From: Mycolicibacterium vaccae NBRC 14118 = CIP 105934
GTDB taxonomy: Bacteria; Actinomycetota; Actinomycetes; Mycobacteriales; Mycobacteriaceae
Reading direction: 5' to 3'
Assembly (NCBI RefSeq): GCF_001552715.1
Contig: NZ_BCRS01000049.1
Location: 1 to 35,723 of the forward strand
Length of the DNA stretch: 35,723 bases
The stretch's first letter is position 1; every line of letters begins with the position of its first letter. Shown here in pieces: positions 9,356-17,393 of the stretch. The notes below the pieces were generated by a model. It was not told the DNA's origin and did not search any database. It worked only from the letters and a program-made list of their open reading frames with translations. The translations under genes and the position numbers were made by a program.

Positions 9356-9995
9356 GCGCGGCCAGGAAGGCGGCGTCGACGGGCAGCTCGAATCTCATGG
9401 TGTCGATCGCGCCGTCGACCAGCGTCGGGGTCGTTCCGTCCGCCAGCACGGCCGCCAGCTCGTCGAACGAGCCGTCCGCGTCGCCGTCGAGCAACCGGTT
9501 CAGCACCGCCGAGTCGAAGCCACGTGGGTACTGCACGGTGCGCAACGCGGATCGATCCAGCGTCGCGGTCACCGCGCCCCGATCGTCGACGGCCTTCACG
9601 CTGTCGGTCACCGGCCGCGTCGGCCACACCACCGCGGCACCGTCGCGCACCGCTGCCACGACAGCGTCGACTGTGGTTTCGGCGAAAAGCGGCCAGGCCA
9701 CGTCGTGCAAAAGCACCGGGCCGGCGGGCAGCTCGGCCAGACCGGCCGCGATGCACTGCGCCCGGGTGCCGGGCGAGTCGGCAACCACCACGCGGACGTC
9801 GGGAAAACGCTGTCCGGCCAGGGCGTCGCGGATGTCGCCGGTCAACGGGGCGGCCGCCGCGACCACGACCTCCCCCGCGTCCGCCAGCCCCCCGACGATC
9901 CGGACCAGAGGGCTGGCACCGGCCACCGGCATGAACACGGCGTCGCGGCGCTGGGCGAAGCTTCCGGGGAGTGGCAGGAGCGCCGGCACGGTCAC
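9324..9995 (-). CDS. Degenerate IspD-like cytidylyltransferase-fold protein
   Basis: A 223-aa protein that keeps the IspD outline but not its active site. Recognisable equivalents are LLHDVAWPLF (for VHDAARP), the VTDSVK strand, and DRSALRTVQYPRGF (for DRSxLxxxQTPQxF). The N-terminal AAGxGxR signature is replaced by PLPGSFAQRRD, and the NIKVT region by a divergent TMRFELPVD. CTP binding is therefore doubtful; the protein may be a regulatory or scaffolding relative, or act on another substrate. The GTG start at 9995 has a candidate TAGCCT -10 box at 10004-10009 on this strand and no clear ribosome-binding site. It lies 20 bp downstream of the Mce-associated gene and converges on ispD with a 32-bp overlap. 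Fold call moderate, function unknown. Confidence 0.7.
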   Translation of the reverse strand: MTVPALLPLPGSFAQRRDAVFMPVAGASPLVRIVGGLADAGEVVVAAAAPLTGDIRDALAGQRFPDVRVVVADSPGTRAQCIAAGLAELPAGPVLLHDVAWPLFAETTVDAVVAAVRDGAAVVWPTRPVTDSVKAVDDRGAVTATLDRSALRTVQYPRGFDSAVLNRLLDGDADGSFDELAAVLADGTTPTLVDGAIDTMRFELPVDAAFLAALIEGRQHPPH

Positions 9996-10015
9996 GGCGT
10001 CCGAGGCTATACCTG

Positions 10016-10654
10016 TCAGACCGGGTCGAACGACTCGATCAGCCAGTTGCCGTCGACCTTCTTCAGGCCCACCTTCACACTGCTCGCGGCGAAGGCCCCG
10101 TCCGGGTTCTCCTTGCTCGTGGTGGTCTGGTTGATGAATACCAGCACCTCGGCGCTGTCCGGCTGGATCTCCGAGACCCCCGCCCGGACTACCGAAGCGG
10201 CGGTCTTGACCGACTTCTCCTTGGCCGCGGGTGTGACGATCTGTTCGGTGAACTGCGTGTAGTAAGAGAGGAAGTCACCCGTCAGCTTCGACTTGGCATT
10301 CGTGAAGTCCTGGTCGAGAGACTCCGGCGAGTACGACAGCAGCGCGACGGTGCCGGTCTTGGCGGCTTCGAGAGCGACCTGTGCGGCCGCGGGATCGGTC
10401 TGCTGGTCAGGTCGGTACTCGTTGAGGTAGAACCAGCCGGCCATTCCGGCGGAGGCGAGCAGCGCCACGGTCAGCAGGATCGCGCTGACCAGACCCAGCG
10501 TCGAACGACGCGGCGCCTTCGCAGCCTCAGCCATCACGGGCTCGTCCACGGCCTCGGCCGCCGCATCGTCGCCGGTGTCCTTGTCGGAGGCGAGGTCATC
10601 GCGTTCGTCAGAGCCGATCTCGGTCACATCTCCGGCGGGCTTGTCGTCGCTCAC
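10016..10654 (-). CDS. Mce-associated membrane protein (downstream gene of pair)
   Basis: A 212-aa single-pass membrane protein. Residues 1-50 are acidic and disordered (cytoplasmic), 54-76 form a transmembrane helix, and 80-212 form an outer domain of the Mas/VirB8-like type found in actinobacterial Mce-associated proteins, ending with a GNWLIESFDPV-type strand. Known family members accompany or stabilise Mce importers in the envelope. The GTG start at 10654 overlaps the stop of the upstream gene (GTGA), so the two are translationally coupled and probably interact. Unusually, the pair is about 11 kb from the mce operon instead of directly behind mceF. Confidence 0.85.
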   Translation of the reverse strand: MSDDKPAGDVTEIGSDERDDLASDKDTGDDAAAEAVDEPVMAEAAKAPRRSTLGLVSAILLTVALLASAGMAGWFYLNEYRPDQQTDPAAAQVALEAAKTGTVALLSYSPESLDQDFTNAKSKLTGDFLSYYTQFTEQIVTPAAKEKSVKTAASVVRAGVSEIQPDSAEVLVFINQTTTSKENPDGAFAASSVKVGLKKVDGNWLIESFDPV

Positions 10655-11508
10655 GGCACGAACTCGACTTTCGACATCTTGATCTGACCGTCCTCACGCT
10701 CCAGGCTCACGCTGAGCCGCCATGTGCGCGGCTCTTGGTTGGCGCCGGCTGTGTTGGTCACCCGTGACGATGCCGCGACGAGTACTTCGGCTGCGTCCTC
10801 AGACATCGACTCCACAGCCGTGGAGTTCACGTTCACCTCGGTGACAACCTTGGAATCTTGGGCGACCTTGACGAAATCCGCGGCCTGCATCTCGAAATCC
10901 GTTTTGAACTGGCCCGTCGAGTTGTCGATGATGCGCTGGACGTCCGCCTCGGCGTTGTTGAAGTCCAAGGACATCAGCGTCACCACACTTTGGCGGGCCG
11001 CCGCGACGTACTCGGCGTTCTGCTGGCGCAACTTCTCGGCCGCACGGTGTGTCCAGATCATGTAGCCGCTGGCACCCAGCAGGGCGATCGTGCACAACAC
11101 CACGAAGCCGGCGACGACCGGCTTCCAGGTCGGGCGCCGAATGCGACGCTTGCGCGGACCGGTGTCGATGTCGGACGCATCGGCATCCTCGGCCGGCAGG
11201 TGTTCGCTGTCGGTGGTCGCGGGCGCCACAGTCTCAGACTCGACCGCATCGGCCTCGACCAAATCGGCCTCGACGGCCGCTTCCTGCTCGGCATCGATGT
11301 CACCGCCGAGGGTCTGCCTGCGCAACCGGGCTGCGCGGGCACGAGCCCGCGCGGCGGCAGCCAGGGCCTCCGCCTCAGCGGCTTCTGCTTCGGCTTCCTC
11401 GACGAGCGCGCGCGCCTTGTCGGGGTCCGTCGAGCTCTCAGGTTCCACGGTCGATTCATCGACGCGATCGGCGTCGATCACCGAGTCGCGGCGCCGGAAA
11501 GACGGCAC
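10651..11508 (-). CDS. Mce-associated membrane protein (upstream gene of pair)
   Basis: A 285-aa single-pass membrane protein. The long N-terminus contains an Ala/Glu/Arg-rich stretch likely to form a coiled coil (about 30-65), then an acidic segment, a basic patch (RKRRIRRP, about 119-126), a transmembrane helix (about 130-152) and a C-terminal outer domain like its partner's. GTG at 11508 is chosen over the longer open frame because AAGGAGG sits 5 nt upstream (11514-11520). It overlaps the next gene by four bases. The 152-bp gap before it contains two inverted repeats, so it probably has its own regulated promoter rather than relying on the ligase gene upstream. Function in Mce complexes is inferred from the family. 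Confidence 0.83.
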   Translation of the reverse strand: MPSFRRRDSVIDADRVDESTVEPESSTDPDKARALVEEAEAEAAEAEALAAAARARARAARLRRQTLGGDIDAEQEAAVEADLVEADAVESETVAPATTDSEHLPAEDADASDIDTGPRKRRIRRPTWKPVVAGFVVLCTIALLGASGYMIWTHRAAEKLRQQNAEYVAAARQSVVTLMSLDFNNAEADVQRIIDNSTGQFKTDFEMQAADFVKVAQDSKVVTEVNVNSTAVESMSEDAAEVLVAASSRVTNTAGANQEPRTWRLSVSLEREDGQIKMSKVEFVP

Positions 11509-11552
11509 ACCGACCTCCTTGTCTGCACAGTCAATTGCACGATGGTCACTAT

Positions 11553-11567
11553 GAGAATGTCGTTCTT
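11553..11567. promoter_or_regulatory. Shared operator candidate, site 1 (GAGAAT-GTC-GTTCTT)
   Basis: Matches the GAGAAY-N3-RTTCTC pattern with one end mismatch. It lies 44 bp upstream of the Mce-associated gene start at 11508, in the right place to govern that promoter. Related copies are at 14399, 16057 and 17394. Confidence 0.45.
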
Positions 11568-11576
11568 CTGTTTGGA

Positions 11577-11594
11577 GTATCGCATTCACGATAC
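11577..11594. repeat. Perfect inverted repeat GTATCG-N6-CGATAC
   Basis: Six-base arms at 11577-11582 and 11589-11594 with a 6-nt loop (cattca), between the FadD3-like gene and the Mce-associated pair. It could be an operator or a small RNA hairpin; there is no U-tract, so a classical intrinsic terminator is unlikely. Confidence 0.35.
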
Positions 11595-11660
11595 GCCGGT
11601 GTCCGAGGTCCGGACAAAAGCATCGACTGCGAAAATACTGCTCGGAGGCTGTGCAGACGC

Positions 11661-13139
11661 TCAGCCCCGAAGCTCCTGCAGTCGGTCCTTCATCACCTTG
11701 CCGGTGGCGTTCAACGGCAACTCGTCGAGGAACTCTACATACCGCGGCACCTTGAAACCGGCCATTCGCTCGCGACACCACGCGATCACCTCGTCGGCGG
11801 TGAGTCCGCCGGCGCCAGGACCCGGCACCACGAAGGCTTTGCCGACCTGACCCAGGCGCTCGTCGGGCACCCCGATCACCGCGGCCTGCGCGACGGCGGG
11901 ATGCTCCATCAGGAAGCCCTCGATCTCGGCGGGGTAGGCGTTGAAGCCGCCGACGATGTACATGTCCTTCTTGCGGCCCACGATCCGCAGGCGTCCGGCG
12001 CCGTCGAGGGTGCCCAGGTCGCCGGTGTGCAGCCAGCCGTCCGCATCGATCGTCTCGGCGGTCGCAACGGGGTCGTCGAGATAACCCTGCATCACCGTGT
12101 AGCCCCGCACCAGAACCTCGCCGTCGTCGGCGATGCGCATCTCGACACCATCGCAGGCCACCCCGGCGGTGGTGGCGATGTCCTCGAACGAGTCCCCCGG
12201 CCGCGACAGCGTCACGGTGCCCGCCTCGGTCAGGCCGTAGCCGGTCGCCAGGGTCTTGAACGGCAACTCCTCATGCACCCGGCGGATGAGTTCGACCGGG
12301 ATGTCGGCCGCGCCTGTGACCCCCGCGCGTAACGTGGCCAGCTTCGACTTGTCGGCCACGCCCAGCAGTGAGTGATACAGCGTAGGGGGCCCGGGCAACA
12401 TCGTGACCCGCTCTGCGGCAATGAGTTCCACGACGCGCTCCACGTCGAACACCGGCACCGGCAGCATGGTGGCGCCGCGGATGAACGACGCGATGAGTCC
12501 GGCCTTGTACCCGAAGGTGTGGAAGTACGGGTTGACCATCAGATAGCGGTCGCCCCGGCGCAGATCCGCCAGCTCACACCACTCTTCGTAGAGTCGCAGG
12601 TTCTGCCGATGGTTCATCATCACGCCCTTGGGGCGGCCGGTGGTGCCCGAGGTGTAGATGATGTCGGAGATGTCGTCGCCGTCGACGGGACGACTGAAAT
12701 GCTTACCGCTGCTGAGGAAGTCGGACTTGAGGTCGATGACGGGCACCCCGGCCTGCTGCGCCGAGGGCAGCGTGTGGTCCAGCCCGAGGAAACCCTGCTG
12801 CACCAGCACGGCCCGAGCCCCGCTGCGGCTGATGATGTCGGCTGCCTCGTCCGCTTTGAAGCGGGTGTTGACCGGTACCAGTACGCCGCCGGCGGTCAGC
12901 AGCCCGAACGCAGCAATGATCCACTCGGCGCTGTTGGGCGCCCAGATCGCCGCCCGATCCCCCTTCTCGATCCCGAGTTCGGCGAACGCGCCTGCCGCAC
13001 AACGAATTCGGTCGACAAGCTCGGCGAAGGACAGGCGCAGCGGACCGTCGACGACCGCTTCCGCGTCGCCGAACCGGTCCGCCGCGCCCGCGACCATCTC
13101 AGGGATGGTCGCCCAACGTTCGATTGCGCTACTGCTCAT
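11661..13139 (-). CDS. FadD3-like acyl-CoA ligase
   Basis: A 492-aa ANL-superfamily ligase that activates a carboxylic acid through an acyl-AMP to the CoA thioester. Motifs: P-loop YTSGTTGRPKG (162-172), YGLTEAGT (301-308), HTGD (371-374), hinge region GRKKDMYIVGG (388-398), and the catalytic Lys in NATGKVMK (Lys481). Overall sequence and length resemble mycobacterial FadD3, which activates the propionate side chain of the steroid C/D-ring remnant (HIP); no other HIP-pathway genes are nearby, so a different alicyclic acid is quite possible. ATG at 13139 gives the normal N-terminus; the longer frame to 13334 overlaps the amidohydrolase and adds non-homologous sequence. It is 46 bp downstream of the amidohydrolase on the same strand, probably one transcript. 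Confidence 0.9.
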   Translation of the reverse strand: MSSSAIERWATIPEMVAGAADRFGDAEAVVDGPLRLSFAELVDRIRCAAGAFAELGIEKGDRAAIWAPNSAEWIIAAFGLLTAGGVLVPVNTRFKADEAADIISRSGARAVLVQQGFLGLDHTLPSAQQAGVPVIDLKSDFLSSGKHFSRPVDGDDISDIIYTSGTTGRPKGVMMNHRQNLRLYEEWCELADLRRGDRYLMVNPYFHTFGYKAGLIASFIRGATMLPVPVFDVERVVELIAAERVTMLPGPPTLYHSLLGVADKSKLATLRAGVTGAADIPVELIRRVHEELPFKTLATGYGLTEAGTVTLSRPGDSFEDIATTAGVACDGVEMRIADDGEVLVRGYTVMQGYLDDPVATAETIDADGWLHTGDLGTLDGAGRLRIVGRKKDMYIVGGFNAYPAEIEGFLMEHPAVAQAAVIGVPDERLGQVGKAFVVPGPGAGGLTADEVIAWCRERMAGFKVPRYVEFLDELPLNATGKVMKDRLQELRG

Positions 13140-13185
13140 CGGGCTTGGAGCGCCCTTGATCGACGCAACGCGCGAGGTGTGTACG

Positions 13186-14376
13186 TCACGTCGTGACGAG
13201 ACGTCCCAGGTTGCCACCCATGATCTTGGCCTGGTCCTCGACCGCGAGGTGCTCGAGCGCGGTGACGTAGTGCGTCGGCTCGGCCAGACCTTCAGGGTGC
13301 GGCCAGTCGGAGCCGTAGAGCACCTGGTCCACACCGATCAGGTTGATCAGGTCGTCGATGCCCTCCTCGTAGAACGGGCTGACGTAGATCCGGTTCTTGA
13401 TCTCTTCCATCGGGTTGCCGAGGAAGGCTTCGGGCGCCTTCTTGTACACCTCGGCCATCGAGTCCAGAAGCGGGAACATCCATTTCGAGCCCGCCTCGAC
13501 GATGCCCACCTTGAGTTTCGGGAAGCGGAACAGCGCGCCGTGAATCACCCAGGACGCCACTGCGTCCTGGATCGGGCGCCACTCGTTGAGGATCGACATC
13601 GCGTTGGTCTGGAACGGCAGCATCTCCTGCGCCGCACCGTCCCATTCGGAGGTGTAGCGCGAGTAGCCGCTGTCCGAGGAGTGCATGCCCACGAAGATGT
13701 CGTGGTGGACGACGCGCTCCCAGAACGGGTCGAACTCGGGCAGTGCGAACGAGCGCGGACCGCGGAAGCCGGGCACCGGTGCCGGGCGGATCAGGATGGC
13801 GCGGGCACCGCGCTTGACCGCCCACTCGAGCTCCTCGATCGCCTTCTCGACGATGGGCAGCGTGATCACCGGTGTGGTGAAGATGCGGCCCTGGTAGTTG
13901 AAGCCCCACACCTCGTGCAGCCACTCGTTGAGCGCGTGGATGATGACGTGGATGGCGACCGGATCGTCGGACAGTCGCTCCTCGATCAGGCTGGCCAGCG
14001 TCGGGAACATCAGCGAGCGCTGAATGCCGAGCTCATCCATCACCTTGATGCGCGGCTCGGGTTCGAAGAACGCCGGGATGGCCTTCATCGGCTCGCCGAA
14101 CAGTTCGCGCTTGCTCTTGCCGTCGGGGTTGCCGAACTTGAAGTACTCCTCCCAAGCGCCCGGCTTCGCCACCACCGAGAAGGTGGGGTTGGGGATGTAG
14201 TTGCTGATCTGCCCCTTGAGGGCGATCTTGGTGCGCCCGTTGACCTCGACGTACTGGACGATGTCCTTGTACTCCTTGGGCAGGTACTTCGTCATCGCCT
14301 CTGGCGGCTCGTACAGGTGGTTGTCCGCATCGAACAGCGGGAACGGGATCTCCACCCGGTGCGACAGTTGTCCCAT
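13186..14376 (-). CDS. Amidohydrolase-2 family metal-dependent TIM-barrel hydrolase/decarboxylase
   Basis: A 396-aa protein of the amidohydrolase_2 (ACMSD-like) family, which uses a metal in a TIM barrel to hydrolyse or decarboxylate. Visible landmarks: FDADNHLYEPP near residue 15, where the usual HxH reads DxNH; VGMHSSD in mid-protein; GIVEAGS; and the family-typical LYGSDWPHPEG near the C-terminus, supplying the metal Asp. Mycobacterial catabolic clusters, including steroid ones, often carry such proteins with unassigned reactions. ATG at 14376 has AAAGGAG at good spacing. It sits 35 bp behind the upstream ligase gene, with an operator-like palindrome in the gap. Substrate unknown. Confidence 0.85.
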   Translation of the reverse strand: MGQLSHRVEIPFPLFDADNHLYEPPEAMTKYLPKEYKDIVQYVEVNGRTKIALKGQISNYIPNPTFSVVAKPGAWEEYFKFGNPDGKSKRELFGEPMKAIPAFFEPEPRIKVMDELGIQRSLMFPTLASLIEERLSDDPVAIHVIIHALNEWLHEVWGFNYQGRIFTTPVITLPIVEKAIEELEWAVKRGARAILIRPAPVPGFRGPRSFALPEFDPFWERVVHHDIFVGMHSSDSGYSRYTSEWDGAAQEMLPFQTNAMSILNEWRPIQDAVASWVIHGALFRFPKLKVGIVEAGSKWMFPLLDSMAEVYKKAPEAFLGNPMEEIKNRIYVSPFYEEGIDDLINLIGVDQVLYGSDWPHPEGLAEPTHYVTALEHLAVEDQAKIMGGNLGRLVTT

Positions 14377-14398
14377 GAAAGACTCCTTTTCCTATCGA

Positions 14399-14413
14399 GA
14401 GAATCGTATTCTC
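14399..14413. promoter_or_regulatory. Shared operator candidate, site 2 (perfect GAGAAT-CGT-ATTCTC)
   Basis: A perfect 15-bp palindrome with a 3-bp centre, between the acyl-CoA ligase and amidohydrolase genes. It touches the ligase stop codon (14412-14414) and lies 23 bp upstream of the amidohydrolase ATG. It is the best copy of the pattern also seen at 11553, 16057 and 17394, and may mark an internal promoter. Confidence 0.55.
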
Positions 14414-16010
14414 ATTTGCGGGAGGCCGCAACGGCCAACCCCTGCCCGGCGGCGACCTGCCGCCGGATCACGAATTTCTGCACCTTCCCGCTCGCGGTGC
14501 GAGGGAAGTCCTGCCCCTCGGGGACCCTGTGCAGCTCCTCGGGCCACTTCTGCGTCGCGACGCCGGCCCCGGCGAAGTGCGCGCGCATCTCGTCGAGGCT
14601 CGGCATCGCATGACCGTCGCGGATCCGCACCACCGCCGCCGCGTGCTCACCCAGTCGCAGGTCGGGCGCGGCGACCACGACCGCCTCGGCGACCGCGGGC
14701 ATCGCCAGCAGCACCTCCTCGACCTCCAGCGCACTGATGTTCTCGCCACCGCGGATGATCACGTCGGACTTGCGGTCGGTGATGGTCAGGTAGCCGTCCT
14801 CATCGAGCACGCCGATGTCACCCGTGCGGTACCAGCCGTCCTCGTCGAACGCGGTCGCCGTCAGGTCGTCGTCGGTGTAGCCCAGACAGAGATCCGGCCC
14901 GCGACTGAAGATCTCACCGTCGTCCGCGAGCCGGATCTCCACACCGGGGCGGGGATCGCCGTCGGTGAAGAGGCGCTTGTCCGCAGGAGCGCTGGGGCGT
15001 GACCCGGTGATCGACGGATGCTCGGTGCTGCCGTAGGAGCGGAACACGAACATCCCGAGATCGCTGAGCCGCTGCGTCACGGCCGCGGGCACCGTCGAGC
15101 CGCCGAGGCCGACGGTTTTGAAGGAGCGCAGGTGTTCGGGCCGGCAGTCGGGGTGATCGAGCAGACTCGTCACGAAGTAGGGTGGCCCGCCGCCGACCGA
15201 GAGGCCCTCACCCTCGATGAGCTGCAGTACCCGGCCGGGATCCCAGACGTCGCACAGGTCGATCGGCGCTCCCTCGAGCACGGGGATCAGGAAGGCCCCG
15301 ACCATGCCGATGAAGTGACCGACCGGGGTCGCGGTCAGCTGGCGTCCACGGTCGGCCGGGTAGTTCTCCAGCAACTGGCGCGTCTCGAAGCCCAGGGTCT
15401 GATGACTGTGGATCACCCCTTTCGGGTCCCGGGTGGTGCCCGAGGTGAACGCGATCAGCGCGGGGTTCGCCGGGTCGGCCGCCACCGTGCCGGTCAGCGG
15501 TTCGTCGGCCAGCAGCGCCTCGAACGGGAACTCGTTGGCCGCTCCCGAGCCCGCACCGTCGACCAGGCCCACCACCGGCACGTCGGCGCACAGGTCGGGC
15601 TGGAAGCGCATACGGCCGAACTCCGCCGTCGTCACGAAGACCCGCGGCCTGGCTGTGGACAGGATATGGGCGAGCTCCTTGCGGCCGTAGAAGTGCACGA
15701 TCGGCACGATCACCGCCCCGAGGAAGGCCGACGCCCAGAACACGACGGCGGCCTCGCGCCAGTTCGGCAGCTGCAGCGCGACGACGTCACCGGGCCCGAC
15801 GCCCCGGTCGGCCAGCCCTGCGGCCAGACGCCGGGCCTCGTGTTCCACGTCGCCGAACGTGCCCCGGTAGGGCCTGATCGACGAGTGCACGTAGAAGCCG
15901 GTCCCGCGACTGTCCGCCAGCCCTCGGGCCAGCAGGTCGCCGAGAGTGTCCCGGGTCCAGTAGCCCTCCTGCTCGTAGCGTCTGACGAGCTCAGCAGGAA
16001 TCGTTCGCAT
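14412..16010 (-). CDS. Acyl-CoA ligase (FadD-type AMP-dependent synthetase)
   Basis: A 532-aa ANL-superfamily ligase forming acyl-CoA from an acid, ATP and CoA. Motifs: P-loop FTSGTTRDPKG (188-198, with Arg-Asp where Gly-x is usual), YGSTEHPS (326-333), RTGD (395-398), DRKSDVIIRGGENI (412-425), and the catalytic Lys in TASGKVQK (Lys509). It is longer at the N-terminus than the FadD3-like paralogue and only distantly similar, so a different substrate is likely. ATG at 16010 matches the family N-terminus; the in-frame start at 16031 adds seven residues. It diverges from the crotonase gene across a 92-bp promoter region with a strong inverted repeat, and heads the minus-strand run towards the amidohydrolase. 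Confidence 0.88.
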   Translation of the reverse strand: MRTIPAELVRRYEQEGYWTRDTLGDLLARGLADSRGTGFYVHSSIRPYRGTFGDVEHEARRLAAGLADRGVGPGDVVALQLPNWREAAVVFWASAFLGAVIVPIVHFYGRKELAHILSTARPRVFVTTAEFGRMRFQPDLCADVPVVGLVDGAGSGAANEFPFEALLADEPLTGTVAADPANPALIAFTSGTTRDPKGVIHSHQTLGFETRQLLENYPADRGRQLTATPVGHFIGMVGAFLIPVLEGAPIDLCDVWDPGRVLQLIEGEGLSVGGGPPYFVTSLLDHPDCRPEHLRSFKTVGLGGSTVPAAVTQRLSDLGMFVFRSYGSTEHPSITGSRPSAPADKRLFTDGDPRPGVEIRLADDGEIFSRGPDLCLGYTDDDLTATAFDEDGWYRTGDIGVLDEDGYLTITDRKSDVIIRGGENISALEVEEVLLAMPAVAEAVVVAAPDLRLGEHAAAVVRIRDGHAMPSLDEMRAHFAGAGVATQKWPEELHRVPEGQDFPRTASGKVQKFVIRRQVAAGQGLAVAASRK

Positions 16011-16052
16011 GGCTGTGCGCCACCTTCCCATCCGCGCGGAGATGCCAGGCGA

Positions 16053-16079
16053 TGGTATTCTCCTCCTGCGAGAATGCCA
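16053..16079. promoter_or_regulatory. Shared operator candidate, site 3 (extended dyad in a divergent promoter)
   Basis: The arms tggtattctc (16053-16062) and gagaatgcca (16070-16079) pair at 9 of 10 positions around a 7-bp centre. The core ATTCTC-N7-GAGAAT uses the same half-sites as the palindrome at 14399 in the opposite arrangement. It lies between the divergent acyl-CoA ligase (start 16010) and crotonase (start 16103), so one bound regulator could control both. Confidence 0.55.
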
Positions 16080-16102
16080 ATACCGTGAACGGAGAACGCT
16101 TG

Positions 16103-16819
16103 ATGGTCGACCTCGAAATCGACGACGGTCTGGCGGTCATCACCATCGATCGACCCCATGCGCGCAACGCGATCTCGTTGGAGACCATGGAGCAGCTCGA
16201 CAAGGCGCTCGACGGTGCCACGGGTGCGGCCGCGCTGGCGTTGACCGGCGCCGGCGACAAGGCCTTCGTCTCCGGTGGCGACCTCAAGGAACTCAGCGCA
16301 CTGCGCACCGAGGAGCAGGCTGCGGCGATGGCGTTCCGGATGCGGTCGATCTGCGACCGGATCGCCGGCTTCCCCGGCCCGGTGCTGGCGGCGCTCAACG
16401 GCCATGCCCTCGGCGGCGGCGCCGAGTTCGCCGTGGCGGCCGACATCCGGGTGGCCGCCGACGACATCAAGATCGGCTTCAACCAGGTCGCGCTGGCGAT
16501 CATGCCCGCCTGGGGCGGGGCCGAACGGCTGGTTGAGCTGGTCGGCTACAGCAGGGCCCTGCTCATTGCGGGCACCGGGCGCATCCTGTCGGCCACCGAC
16601 GCCGAACGCATCGGGCTGATCGACCAGGTGATACCCCGCGCCTCATTCGACGAGCAGTGGCGGTTGATCGCCCGCTCACTGGCCTCGGTTCCGGCCGGCG
16701 AGGTCAAACGTGTCATGCGCGGCGTCCCGACCACCGAGGCGGTCGCGGCCTTCGCGCGGCTGTGGGTCGCCGACGAGCACTGGACCGCGGCCGACAAGGT
16801 CATGAACAAGGGCAAGTAG
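16103..16819 (+). CDS. Enoyl-CoA hydratase/isomerase-family (crotonase) protein
   Basis: A 238-aa crotonase-fold protein, slightly shorter than typical hydratases. Oxyanion-hole segments are present: AFVSGGDLKEL (about 54-64) and NGHALGGGAEFA (99-110). Glu108 aligns with the first catalytic Glu of crotonase (rat Glu144). The second (rat Glu164, normally in a PE-x-x-LG motif) is replaced by Gln128 in GFNQVALAIMP. Members lacking one Glu are often isomerases, decarboxylases or hydrolases, so simple hydratase activity should not be assumed. ATG at 16103 is preceded by GGAG; the open frame extends to 16052 but would include the operator. It diverges from the ligase gene and is convergent with the VOC gene (3-bp gap). 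Confidence 0.88.
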   Translation: MVDLEIDDGLAVITIDRPHARNAISLETMEQLDKALDGATGAAALALTGAGDKAFVSGGDLKELSALRTEEQAAAMAFRMRSICDRIAGFPGPVLAALNGHALGGGAEFAVAADIRVAADDIKIGFNQVALAIMPAWGGAERLVELVGYSRALLIAGTGRILSATDAERIGLIDQVIPRASFDEQWRLIARSLASVPAGEVKRVMRGVPTTEAVAAFARLWVADEHWTAADKVMNKGK

Positions 16820-16822
16820 CGG

Positions 16823-17341
16823 TCAGACGCCCATCTCGCGGACGGGATCGCGGCCGTCCCAGTCAGCCGCCGCGTCCCGTACCAACGCCGCCATCCCCCG
16901 GGTGGCCGCGTTGAGTTCCATGATCTCGATGACGGCTGCCGGGCTGTCGGGCGGCTCGACATAGGCGAACCGGGTGCCGACATCCTCTCCCCCACTCCAC
17001 ACGACGGGCCAGCCCGCCGCCGCGACCGCGCGCATCGTCGCATCGAAGTCCTCTGCCCAATAGGCCAATTGGTGAAAGCCCGGCCCCGAGGCGGCGAGGA
17101 ACTCGGTGAAGATGCTCGGGGTGTCGTCGTCCTGGCAGATCAGTTCGACCTGCAGATCGCCGCTGTTGGCGAGCGCCAGCGACAGCGTGATCCCGCACGG
17201 CGCACCGCGGTAGGTCACCCGCTGCGGCATCCGCCGGATCACATGCCAGGGCCCGACTCCGAGGGCCACCCAATCGTCCAGAGCGCGGTCCAGATCGATG
17301 ACGACGTAGCCGATCTGGCGGATGGGTCCGGGAAGGATCAT
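16823..17341 (-). CDS. VOC-superfamily (glyoxalase/epimerase-like) protein
   Basis: A 172-aa vicinal-oxygen-chelate protein with two beta-alpha-beta-beta-beta repeats. Likely metal ligands are Gln in IRQIGYVV (near residue 9), Glu in LQVELI, His in FHQLAYW and Glu in VIEIMEL. The first position is Gln rather than His, as in methylmalonyl-CoA epimerases, so a CoA-thioester epimerase or lyase is plausible but unproven. ATG at 17341 starts the conserved domain; an upstream in-frame start at 17362 adds seven residues, and neither has a clear ribosome-binding site. It diverges from the DUF35 gene across an 84-bp region with an operator-like repeat. Confidence 0.8.
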   Translation of the reverse strand: MILPGPIRQIGYVVIDLDRALDDWVALGVGPWHVIRRMPQRVTYRGAPCGITLSLALANSGDLQVELICQDDDTPSIFTEFLAASGPGFHQLAYWAEDFDATMRAVAAAGWPVVWSGGEDVGTRFAYVEPPDSPAAVIEIMELNAATRGMAALVRDAAADWDGRDPVREMGV

Positions 17342-17393
17342 GCGCGCACGGTAACAAGTCACCGGCAGCCCGGGAGGCGACTTTGACCGTCAG

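Noticed and set aside
12658..14613. A 651-codon plus-strand open frame
   Set aside because: It runs antisense to the FadD3-like ligase and the amidohydrolase, both of which have clear motifs and good starts.
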